Shown here piece after piece: positions 39,805 to 49,989 of a stretch of DNA of 64,000 bases. The notes under the pieces were generated by a model, which had not been told where the DNA came from, ran no database searches, and was given only the letters and a program-made list of their open reading frames with translations. Position numbers and translations under genes: made by a program. This stretch comes from Siphonodentalium dalli (taxonomy: Eukaryota; Mollusca; Scaphopoda; Gadilida; Siphonodentaliidae). Location of the stretch: assembly GCA_032622095.1 (NCBI GenBank), contig CP136064.1:149919819-149983818 (forward strand), written 5' to 3'. Position 1 is the stretch's first letter. Every line of letters begins with the position of its first letter.

Positions 39805-40868
39805 CTAGAAGGTTGGCCCGCCACTGGCGTGGTTGGTCAGAAACAAGACATTTTAAAAATTATTTTGTTTGTATTTAATTTGGTTTTTGGGCGGAAAAAC
39901 TGACCCGATGAAATCCCCCCTTCCCTTCCTATGAACGACAGCACAACACGCATTTTTCATGAATTAATTCATGGTACCCGTCCCTCAAAGACTGACCCGA
40001 TAAACAATTCCCCTGTTCCTAGGACATATATATGACACAACAACCCATTCTGCCTTTTTAATCGAGATAATTGCATTCCGCGTTTCGTTTTGCATCCGTA
40101 TTTTACGCATGGGTAGCCGTTTAGCAGCTTCGATTGTTATCGGGCGGAAAAACTGACCGATGAAATCCCCCCTTTTCATGATACCCGTCCCTCAAAGACT
40201 GACCCGATGAAAAATTCCCCTGTTCCTAGGACATATATGACACAACTTCCCCTGTTCCTATGACATATATGACACAACAACCCATTCTGCCTTTTTAATC
40301 GAGATATTTGCATTCCGCGTTTCGTTTTGCATCCGTATTTTACGCATGGGTAGCCGTTTAGCAGCTTCGATTGTAATAAAGAGCGTTGATCCTTAACACC
40401 TCCGAATATGGTCAATATAAAGATCGTTGATGCCTTAACCCCGAAGTGGCGTTTGCGGTGATTTTGATGATTGGGAGTGGAGAAGGGTGCCCAGAGCTTC
40501 TCCAAAACGCGACAACTACGGTGTCCGTGGGTTTTTACCCTTAGATGGGAAGTTTGAACTCAATCGAGCTGGCCGTTTTCCGCGTTTCGTTTTGCATCCG
40601 TATTTTACGCATGGGTAGCCGTTTACCAGCTTCGATTGTAATAAAGAGCGTTGATCCTTAACACCCCCGAATATGGTCAATATAAAGATCGTTGATGCCT
40701 TAAACCCCGAAGTGTCGTTTGCGGTGATTTTGATGATTGGGAGTGGAGAAAGGGTGCTCAGAGCTTCTCCAAAACGCGACAACTACGGTGTCCGTGGGAT
40801 TTTACCCTTAGATGGGAAGTTTGAACTCAATCGAGCCAGCCGTTTTCGATTCTATAAAGTACACATAT

Positions 40869-40920
<52 letters not shown>

Positions 40921-40944
40921 GGAAGTCTCAAATTATATAGTAGA
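39805..40944 (-). mobile_element. Helitron family H2, minus strand, copy h (1140 bp)
   Basis: The minus-strand start TCTACTATATAATTTGAG is at 40944 and the 3' CTAG is at 39805. It carries several internal modules, two of them truncated (near 40170 and 40580), and an (AT)n microsatellite. It abuts the CTAG of H1d without a gap. Confidence 0.78.
40877..40919. repeat. (AT)n microsatellite
   Basis: About 21 AT units near the 5' end of H2 copy h. Other H2 copies hold shorter TATATA runs at the same place, so it is a local expansion. Confidence 0.9.
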
Positions 40945-41643
40945 CTAGAAGGTGACCCGACTTCGTCCGGGCTTTGACCTTGAATTGGCCATTTTAAAGG
41001 TCAAGGTCAGGTTTGGTAATGATTTGACCCGTCCAAAACACTGCCCGCACAAAAGTACCCGTCGAAATCCATCCGGTTTTACCCGATTTGACCTCGAATT
41101 GATCATTTTGAAGGTCAAGGTCAGGTCGGGGTCACGACTCGACCCGTCCAATACACCCAGTGGACAAAAGTAACCATACGTATCAAATTTCGTTGACCTT
41201 GAATTGACCCGATTTCAAGGTCACGTCGCACGGCAAATGAATAGGCTTATGAGACTCCCCATACGAAAGTACCCCCACATACCAAGTTTCATCAAAATCC
41301 CGTGATATTCGGGCGTTTGACCTTGAAATGACCCAATTTCAAGGTCAAGGTCACGTCGCACGGACAAATTAATAGGCATATGGCACTGCCCGGCCGAAAA
41401 TACCCCCACATACCAAGTTTCATAGAAATCCCGTGATATTCGTGCGTTTGACCTTGAAATGACCCGATTTCAAGGTCAAGGTCACGTCGCACGGGCAAAT
41501 TAATAGGCCCATGTCACTCCACGGCCGAAAATACCCCCAAATAGCACGTTTCATCGAAATCGGCTAGGCCGTTTTCGAGTCCATTGGAAACAGACAGACA
41601 GACACACACACAGACAGACAGATCTTCCAAAATATATAATAGA
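40945..41643 (-). mobile_element. Helitron family H1, minus strand, copy d (699 bp)
   Basis: On the minus strand it starts TCTATTATATATTTTGG at 41643, preceded by A. It ends with hairpin CCCGGACGAAGTCGGG, TCACCTT and CTAG at 40945, followed by T. The A and T flanks are the classical Helitron target. It is shorter than the other H1 copies because it has fewer internal modules. Confidence 0.85.
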
Positions 41644-41802
41644 TTGAAATCACTTTTCCAAGAATAAATTTGCAGAACGAGCTTTCACGATTCAAACTTA
41701 CCTTTTTGCAGATCCAAGCTTATCAAACTTCAAAATGATGAAATTTATTTTCAAGGCTGTCCAAAACTTTATACAGAGACACATCCCAGGATGAGAGCAT
41801 GC
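41644..41802. other. Linker between Helitron cluster and satellite array 2
   Basis: A 159-bp AT-rich stretch with no recognisable gene, terminus or repeat. Confidence 0.5.
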
Positions 41803-44800
41803 CGATTTCTTATGTACCACCCCCAGGATATATGTAGGTGGCAACCGAGGTTCAACTGGTCCGGGTTTTCTGTAAGGCGGGTAGGAATGGTGATTATGTG
41901 GGCACAAAGCGACAGCTTGTGCCACTAAATACTCAAACTATACGAAATTTCCTTCAAAATTGGTCGATTTTTACGTACCATCCCCCAGGATATCTGAAGG
42001 TGGTCAACTGGTCCGGGTTTTTTGTAAGGCGGGTAGGAATGGTGATTATGTGCGCATAAAGCGACAGCTTGTGCCACTAAATACTCAAACTATACGAAAT
42101 TTCCTTCAAAATTGGTCGATTTTTACGTACCATCTCCCCAGGATACCTGAAGGTGGTCAACCGAGGGTCAATTGGTCCGGGTTTTCTGTAAGGCTGGTAG
42201 GATTGGTTATTATGTGGGCATAAAGCGACAGCTTGTGCCACTAAATACTCAAACTATACGAAATTTCCTTCAAAATTGGTCGATTTTTACGTACCATCCC
42301 CCAGGATATCTGAATATGGTCAACCGAGGGTCAACTTGTCCATGTTTTTGTAAGGCGGGTAGGAATGGTGATTATGTGGGCATAAAGCGACAGCTTGTGC
42401 CACTAAATACTCAAACTATACGAAATTTCCTTCAAAATTGGTCGATTTTTACGTACCATCCCTCCAGGATATCTGTAGGTGGTCAACCGAGGGTCAACTG
42501 ATCCGTGTTTTCTGTAAGGCGGGTAGGAATTGTGATTATGTGGGCACAAAGCGACAGCTTGTGCCACTAAATACTCAAACTATACGAAATTTCCTTCAAA
42601 ATTGGTCGATTTTTACGTACCATCCCCCAGGATATCTGAAGGTGGTCAACTGGTCCGGGTTTTTTGTAAGGCGGGTAGGAATGGTGATTATGTGCGCATA
42701 AAGCGACAGATTGTGCCACTAAATACTCAAACTATACGAAATTTCCTTCAAAATTGGTCGATTTTTACGTACCATCTCCCCAGGATACCTGAAGGTGGTC
42801 AACCGAGGGTCAATTGGTCCGGGTTTTCTGTAAGGCTGGTAGGATTGGTTATTATGTGGGCATAAAGCGACAGCTTGTGCCACTAAATACTCAAACTATA
42901 CGAAATTTCCTTCAAAATTGGTCGATTTTTACGTACCATCCCCCAGGATATCTGTATATGGTCAACCGAGGGTCAACTTGTCCATGTTTTTGTAAGGCGG
43001 GTAGGAATGGTGATTATGTGGGCATAAAGCGACAGCTTGTGCCACTAAATACTCAAACTATACGAAATTTCCTTCAAAATTGGTCGATTTTTACGTACCA
43101 TCCCTCCAGGATATCTGTAGGTGGTCAACCGAGGGTCAACTGATCCGTGTTTTCTGTAAGGCGGGTAGGAATGGTGATTATGTGGGCATAAAGCGACAGG
43201 TTGTGCCACTAAATACTCAAACTATACGAAATTTCCTTCAAAATTGGTCGATTTTTACGTACCATCCCCCAGGATATCTGAATATGGTCAACCGAGGGTC
43301 AATTTGTCCATGTTTTTTGTAAGGCGGGTAGGAATGGTGATTATGTGGGCATAAAGCGACAGCTTGTGCCACTAAATACTCAAACTATACGAAATTTCCT
43401 TCAAAATTGGTCGATTTTTACGTACCATCCCCCCAGGATATCTGAATATGGTCAACCGAGGGTCAATTTGTCCATGTTTTTTGTAAGGCGGGTAGGAATG
43501 GTGATTATATGGGCATAAAGCGACAGCTTGTGCCACTAAATACTCAAACTATACGAAATTTCCTTCAAAATTGGTCGATTTTTACGTACCATCCCCCCAG
43601 GATATCTGTATGTGGTCAACCGAGGGTCAACTGATCCGGGTTTTCTGTAAGGCGGGTAGGAATGGTGATTATGTGGGCATAAAGCGACAGCTTGTGCCAC
43701 TAAATACTCAAACTATACGAAATTTCCTTCAAAATTGGTCGATTTTTACGTACCATCCCCCCAGGATATCTGTAGGTGGTCAACCGAGGGTCAACTGGTC
43801 CGGGTTTTCTGTAAGGCGGGTAGGAATGGTGATTATGTGGGCATAAAGCGACAGCTTGTGCCACTAAATACTCAAACTATACGAAATTTCCTTCAAAATT
43901 GGTCGATTTTTACGTACCATCCCTCCAGGATATCTGTAGGTGGTCAACCGAGGGTCAACTGATCCGTGTTTTCTGTAAGGCGGGTAGGAATGGTGATTAT
44001 GTGGGCATAAAGCGACAGCTTGTGCCACTAAATACTCAAACTATACGAAATTTCCTTCAAAATTGGTCGATTTTTACGTACCATCCCCCAGGATATCTGA
44101 ATATGGTCAACCGAGGGTCAATTTGTCCATGTTTTTTGTAAGGCGGGTAGGAATGGTGATTATGTGGGCATAAAGCGACAGCTTGTGCCACTAAAGACTC
44201 AAACTATACGAAATTTCCTTCAAAATTTGTCGATTTTTACGTACCATCCCCCCAGGATATCTGTATGTGGTCAACCGAGGGTCAACTGATCCGGGTTTTC
44301 TGTAAGGCGGGTAGGAATGGTGATTATGTGGGCATAAAGCGACAGCTTGTGCCACTAAATACTCAAACTATACGAAATTTCCTTCAAAATTGGTCGATTT
44401 TTACGTGCCATCCCCCCAGGATATCTGTAGGTGGTCAACCGAGGGTCAACTGGTCCGGATTTTCTGTAAGGTGGGTAGGAATGGTGATTATGTGGGTATA
44501 AAGCGACAGCTTGTGCCACTAAATACTCAAACTATACGAAATTTCCTTCAAAATTGGTCGATTTTTACGTACCATCCCCCCAGTATATCTGTAGGTGGTC
44601 AACCGAGGGTCAACTGGTCCGGATTTTCTGTAAGGCGGGTAGGAATGGTGATTATGTGGGCATAAAGCGACAGCTTGTGGCACTAAATACTCAAATAATA
44701 CGAATTTTCCTTCAAAATTGGTCGATATTTACGTACCATCCCTCTAGGATATCTGTAGGTGGTCAACCGAGGGTCAACTGGTCCGGGTTTTCTGTAAGGT

Positions 44801-45437
44801 GGGTAGGAATGGTGATTATGTGGGCATAAAGCGACAGCTTGTGCCACTAAATACTCAAACTATACGAAATTTCCTTCAAAATTGGTCGATTTTTACATAC
44901 CATCCCCCAGGATATCTGTAGGTGGTCAACCGAGGGTCAACTGGTCCGGGTTTTCTGTAAGGCGGGTATGAATGGTGATTATGTGGGCATAAAGCGACAG
45001 CTTGTGCCACTAAATACTCAAACTATACGAAATTTCCTTCAAAATTGGTCGATTTTTACGTACCATCCCCCCCCAGGATATCTGTAGGTGGTCAACCGAG
45101 GGTCAACTGGTCCGGGTTTTCTGTAAGGCGGGTAGGAATGGTGATTATGTGGGCATAAAGCGACAGCTTGTGCCACTAAATACTCAAACTATACGAAATT
45201 TCCTTCAATATTGGTCGATTTTTACGTACCATCCCCCCAGGATATCTGTAGGTGGTCAACGGAGGGTCAACTGGTCCGGATTTTCTGTAAGGCGGGTAGG
45301 AATGGTGATTATGTGGGCATAAAGCGACGGCTTGTGCCACTAAATACTCAAACTATACGAAATTTCCTTCAAAATTGGTCGATTTTTACGTACCATCCCC
45401 CAGGATATCTGTAGGTGGTCAACCGAGGGTCAACTGG
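41803..45437 (+). repeat. 164-bp satellite array 2, inverted relative to array 1 (about 22 monomers)
   Basis: Same monomer as array 1 but on the opposite strand, reading GGTCAACCGAGGGTCAACTG on plus. The first monomer is the most divergent. Private variants recur 642 bp apart (41960 to 42602, 42172 to 42814, 42438 to 43080), a four-monomer higher-order unit. Variants such as CTGAATATGGTCAACC and TTTGTCCATG are common here and were not noticed in array 1, so the two arrays have homogenised separately. Both edges cut monomers at different phases. Confidence 0.95.
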
Positions 45438-45520
45438 GCATATTTATCAAGAAGGTGTGTAGTAATTGTCATTATAAGAGTGTATTGTGATGATATGATA
45501 TTTGTTTTTCTTTAAAATAC

Positions 45521-45572
45521 CATCGGATGGTAAATAGCGCATATCGGTAGAATCGCTATTTGCCATCCGATG
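45521..45572. repeat. Hairpin just outside foldback element FB1
   Basis: CATCGGATGGTAAATAGCG pairs with CGCTATTTGCCATCCGATG across a 14-nt loop, with one mismatch. TAAATAG recurs at 47740-47755 beyond the right end of FB1. Confidence 0.75.
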
Positions 45573-45809
45573 ATAAATAGGGGAACATGTCTCTATTCCG
45601 AAGGTTCGCTATTCCGAAGGTTCACTAATCCGAGGGTTCACTAATCCGAAGGTTCACTAATCCGAAGGTTCACTAATCCGAAGGTTCATTAATCCGAAGG
45701 TTCACTACTCCGAAGGTTCGCTATTCCGAAGGTTTTTGTTATTTTAAAAGTTAATTCTATATTCTAAAGTATTGAGAGGGTTCTTTAGCACGAAGACTCT
45801 TTTTATTAA

Positions 45810-46142
45810 CCTCTTCGCTGCTAAATGACGTTATGACGTCGTGTGCTGGGCTGTTGACGTTATTGCCATTTTCCAGTGGGAAAATATATATAACGGGAAT
45901 ATCACAAGAACCATAAAACTGACCCAGTTGAAAGGCTATTATCGTTCACAATCGTGGAACATCATACACTGTTTGAAACTTTGAGATACAGTTATTCCGA
46001 TGCACAAATCTCTGAGTTCAAGTTATGTATAGTGGCCTACTGCTAGTGTGCTGAAGTAGGTCCGTAGTAGCTACGGACCATATAGCACAGGGCGGTCACT
46101 TTTACGTCCGTAATAGTTACGGACGTCATAGCAGCGAAGAGG
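45810..46142. mobile_element. TTAA-flanked miniature transposon nested in FB1 (333 bp)
   Basis: The ends are CCTCTTCGCTGCTA and TAGCAGCGAAGAGG, flanked on both sides by TTAA (45806-45809 and 46143-46146). The inverted repeat continues imperfectly into ATGACGTTATGACGTC and GACGTCATAG. Two hairpins with the same TAG loop lie near the right end: arms GGTCCGTAG and CTACGGACC, then arms ACGTCCGTAA and TTACGGACGT. A TTAA target and ends starting CC fit a piggyBac-type miniature element. It has no coding capacity. Confidence 0.85.
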
Positions 46143-46454
46143 TTAAGGAAATAACTTAAAACATTAAAAAAATAAATGTCATTTTTGTTTTCGTGGGTTT
46201 CCTTGAGATTTAACATTTTGGCGAGTAGAACGACATATATGTCGTTTCAGGAAGTGTTATTTTACGTAGACATAACTTCAATAAATCATCTGATTTATAA
46301 ATGATTTACATAGGAGTTATTTTGATTAATATAATGTCCCAAATGTATAAGTTCAATCGATTATGATAACACACGTTAACAAAAATGCACATAAATTAAA
46401 ACGAATTATTGGACCCTTTTGACACGAACTTGTTAATAATTATTGCTATGAGGT

Positions 46455-46625
46455 TGACGTTAAATTTACTCATGACGTCATGTATATGACGTTACAGACA
46501 CTCTCCAAATGGGTTAATGTCATGTATGACGTCATTTCTCAATTCATATTCACGTCACGCAACCCACACAATTGCTGTGTTTCCATATGACGTATGACGT
46601 TATATCTCAATACCTATTTACGTCA
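46455..46625. other. Cluster of TGACGT / TGACGTCA motifs
   Basis: At least five TGACGT-type cores within about 170 bp, including two full TGACGTCA palindromes (near 46473 and 46528). These match the CREB/ATF binding consensus. They lie inside FB1 and resemble motifs at the ends of the TTAA element at 45810. A regulatory role is not demonstrated; repeat origin is as likely. Confidence 0.35.
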
Positions 46626-47056
46626 CGTATCCCGCATAAGAGTCATAAACGCTAGTACCCCCATACGAGGATGGCGTATGTTTGCAACGGAGACCGCCGA
46701 AGAGGTCCTCATGTATAATAATTTTAAATATCAGAAAAATAAAGTATAAAAAAACAGCAATTCATTGGAGATGCTGGCGGGAGTCACGCAGATCTGCGTT
46801 TAAAACGAACATCTTCGATTTGGTAGATCCAATTAAATGCAATCATCAGAGTGTTGCATGAACAAGAGCATAACCACGAAGAAGATCAGGATATAGCAGC
46901 AGCGTCCAAGTTTAAAACGACGGAGGAAGTACAGAATCTTAGAGGCTAGAGTACGCCAGCTAAAGGTGGACTACAACAGTGGGGCTCTTACGGTCAATCA
47001 ATACTGGAGCGCTATAACTTACTGTATAGCAGAATACCGCTGAATGGACCTAACTG

Positions 47057-47303
47057 AGGCCCCCACCCCTCCCCTTTTCGTACGCCGTATTCCATGCCCT
47101 GTTATGAGGTACGCCGTATTCCGGCCCCTCTGTTAGGAGGTATTCGGTATTCCAAATATACCGGTATTCGTACGCCGACCTTCCAAAAAATTAAGTTTTC
47201 ATATATTTTTATGTATTCCATATGGCTGTTAACTGGTATTCCGTATTCCACCCTCTCTATTAAGTGGTATTCCGTATTCCATGGGGGGTGTGGGTGGGGG
47301 CCT
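47057..47303. mobile_element. Small DNA transposon with perfect 8-bp target duplication
   Basis: The ends are the perfect 12-bp inverted repeat AGGCCCCCACCC and GGGTGGGGGCCT. They are flanked by identical 8-bp CCTAACTG at 47049-47056 and 47304-47311. The interior has repeated GTATTCCGTATTCC and TACGCCGTATTCC in both orientations. An 8-bp duplication is typical of hAT and some foldback elements. The target lacks the usual hAT bias, so the superfamily is open. Confidence 0.85.
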
Positions 47304-47774
47304 CCTAACTGCAATTCTGACTTTGTATTGATTTTAATGTTGATGTTTATTCAAGTACATATTGCCAGTTCGGGTAGAATGCATCTCTAGCTTGTAGTTT
47401 ATTTCAGTCATTGTGTTTTCAACTTTCTATAATAAATGATAAACTGATACTGCCTTCTTGCTATTAGTAACCGACATCTGGGACAAATTGGAACTAGATT
47501 GGGTTGTATAAATGTACGGGGGTGCAAATTTTGATTCACTTCTGGCTAAAAACGCCCATACTAGAAAACCTTCGGAATAGCGAACCTTCGGAATAGTGAA
47601 CCTTCGGAATAGCGAACCTTCGGAATAGCAAACCTTCGGAATAGTGAACTTTCGGATTAGTGAACCTTCGGATTAGTAAACATTCGGATTAGTGAACCTT
47701 CGGAATAGCGAACCTTCGGAATAGAGAACCCTACCCGATAAATGGGTGATAAATAGACACTTAAATTCCCATGT

Positions 47775-48364
47775 ATGGGGTGCTGTGATGCCACCTCTGC
47801 ATTATTCGGACATGGGAACACGAGTATGCTCACAAAGATAAACAAGTCTGCTGAAGTTCGCAAACTATTACTCATGCAGGAGTTTAGTGCAAATCAGAAA
47901 CTATCGGCGAGGCCGACATGTGGCTTTACCTTGTGTGTGGTGGTAAGAAAAAAGACTAACTAAATACACTTCACCATACAAAGTTTATGGGCATGCTATC
48001 TTCTAGCAAGACTGCGCTAGAGCCCAAAAACTCTTACCAACAGAAAGAGCGGCATATATATATATCAGTCTCAGAATTCATATGTCGGTCATGCATCGGA
48101 GAACAATGAATAGCGACCTATTGAATCATGAGAGATGTGGTTGGGGATTTCGTGTCGCGGAACTTGCCCCAGTTATGACTGACCAGAATGAAGCCCAAGA
48201 TGTATTGCTCAAGTCAGTACAGTGCAAGTGTAAGATGACACAAACAAAACATGTTATATGTGTGCACATGTTGCAAACTTGGTCTCAAATGTGTTATCGC
48301 TTCTAGAGAGGTCTGCATTAATTCAAAAGAAATACTGGTAGGAGATGGCGAGGATGAGGTTTGA
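47775..48364 (+). pseudogene. Decayed fragment of multi-copy invertebrate protein family with cysteine-rich tail
   Basis: Two frames carry protein-like sequence. The first (47775-47963) contains GCCDATSALFGHG followed by a Lys-rich helix, close to a GCDTTS-x-xFGxG motif that I associate with a very widespread, functionally unassigned family of predicted invertebrate proteins. The second (48082-48306) contains CGWGFRVAELAPVMTD and LLKSVQCKCKM. A one-frame shift then gives CTCCKLGLKCVIASREVC, ending at 48364. The order WGW-type, then CxCK, then CxCxKxGLxC is the usual C-terminal order of that family and resembles a CXC zinc-binding domain. Frameshifts and stops between the pieces show that it is dead. 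The family is probably transposon-linked, but that is inference. A GGTAAGAA at 47941-47948 could mimic a splice donor. Confidence 0.55.
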
Positions 48365-49108
48365 GTATATTGATATATCTGATACACAAGTGCCGAAATT
48401 ATGACTCATTTCCATATTCTGGTCATCGCTGGCCGATTTCTATCAATAAAATAAAAAATACATAATTGTCATTTTGGTGGTCAACTTACTGGCCATCTTT
48501 CTGTCTCCCTGGGACCGATATTTGGTCAGTATGACTCCCGTGGAATATTCTGTCAAACGTGATGACATTTCTTCGAAAGCAATCTCATTATCTCTGCCTG
48601 ACAAAGGACTAATGCTGTTTTGAAAATATTTTTCATTATTGGCTACCATCTTGGACGCCATCTTGAATCCTGAATTTTCCCCAAGGCGGATTTTAGCGGA
48701 TTTTGGATATGTTATTCCCGATACTTTTCCACTCAAAATGATACCAAAACCAGCTTTATAACAATGTTTTCTATGTTCAACCTCCCGACGACCGCACTAA
48801 TAGACAGCCGTCTTGTTCCTAGTATGCTTGTTCCTATTAATAAATAGCCGTCTTGTTCCTAACTAACTTATAACAGATCCGTCCCCTCACTTATACGATA
48901 TATGTCTGACCGCTGCCGGCATGTGTATTTTCTTAATTAAATCTAACATTTTCATTGAAATGTTTTGTCAGTTTACAATAAATTCTGGCTTGATCTAGAC
49001 AATTTTCGAATGAATATATGGACAGTTCAGTTTCTCAGAATAATGCAGAATGAATTTAACCTACAAAAGTCTCAAATAAATAAAGGTGTCATTTCTTCAA
49101 ATTTGCAT
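48365..49108. other. Non-coding stretch
   Basis: No recognisable gene. A 97-codon minus-strand frame at 48443-48736 has no domain and only modest protein-like composition. GCCGTCTTGTTCCTA occurs twice at 48798-48865. Confidence 0.4.
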
Positions 49109-49110
49109 TA

Positions 49111-49987
49111 GGGGAGACCCGAACAAAGCGGGTCACGTAATGGTTTCTTGTACAAAATGCAACCGGCAATCAGAATTATTAGCACTGTCAGTTTCTAATC
49201 ATGATGGCATAAACATTTGACGGATGATGCATTAAGATACATCGATTGGTTTGGTTGCTATGGTGATTTTTAATTTTGATCCGCTTTGCCCGGCCGTTGG
49301 GCAAATCGGATCACCACATCGGGCAAAGCGGATCAGCAAACGAATCCTTCTGAAAATGCAATAATTTTCAACTATTCATATGCTTTTTAGTTTTAATTAT
49401 TACAATAATACATATTTATCCCAAATAATTAATACCGCGTGTTTTCAAACGCTCAAGTTTTCCAATTATGGTCATGCTCCGACTAGGCACGAGTTTTGTC
49501 GATACATCGGACTAAAATTGTCCAAATTCACTTAATCTACGCATGTGTACCGGAAGTTAGTCATGGTATGAATTATCCGCTTTGCCCGATCCGCTTTGCC
49601 CAGATTACATCTTTTTTACAGTCCGGCGTATCCTATCAAATATAGCGAATTGACATATTGTCTTATTCCACATATATATTGCCTAAGACACCGACAACAT
49701 TTATTCGGGTAGATCGATGGGTATGTGACCATCGACCTGCGCAATAGATATGCGCAAACGCACAATAATTACAAATTTGGTAAAATCGTAAAATGTCGAC
49801 GAAAATTTATGTTCTAATGGGCTACACAATTTTAGTATACCTAGTTCTCTGTGGAAATGTATAAAAACTAACCAAACATAAAACTATCTTATTCTAAAAT
49901 ACGGATAGAATCGGAATAATTTGCTAGTATTGAAATAATAAAGGTGATCGGCTTTGCCCGGGCGAACCGCTTTGCCCAGGTCTCCCC
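49111..49987. mobile_element. TA-flanked non-autonomous DNA transposon (877 bp)
   Basis: The ends are 24-bp imperfect inverted repeats beginning GGGGAGACC and containing CAAAGCGG. TA lies on each side (49109-49110 and 49988-49989), as for Tc1/mariner-type elements. The motif TCCGCTTTGCCC or its complement recurs inside on both strands, near 49281, 49311, 49577 and 49590, and twice at the right end. Repeated subterminal motifs are common transposase-binding arrangements. No transposase frame is present. Confidence 0.78.
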
Positions 49988-49989
49988 TA

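Larger units (their letters stand above)
45591..47726. mobile_element. Foldback element FB1 with 16-bp tandem-repeat arms (2.1 kb)
   Basis: The left arm (45591-45735) is nine to ten units like TTCACTAATCCGAAGG. The right arm (47567-47726) is the same repeat inverted. Both ends read CTCTATTCCGAAGGTTCGC inward. The unit alternates CGCTATTCCG and CACTAATCCG forms. The interior has no transposase frame. The design, inverted arms made of short tandem repeats, matches foldback/TU-type transposons. An 8-bp ATAAATAG occurs just outside both ends but not symmetrically, so the target duplication is uncertain. Confidence 0.75.

Noticed and set aside
45571-47757. ATAAATAG as an 8-bp target duplication of FB1
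   Set aside because: It occurs on both sides, but at unequal distances from the symmetric ends, and TAAATAG is also repeated in the nearby hairpin; not reliable.
48443-48736. 97-codon minus-strand frame
   Set aside because: No recognisable domain and no neighbouring coding evidence; kept only as a note within the non-coding stretch.
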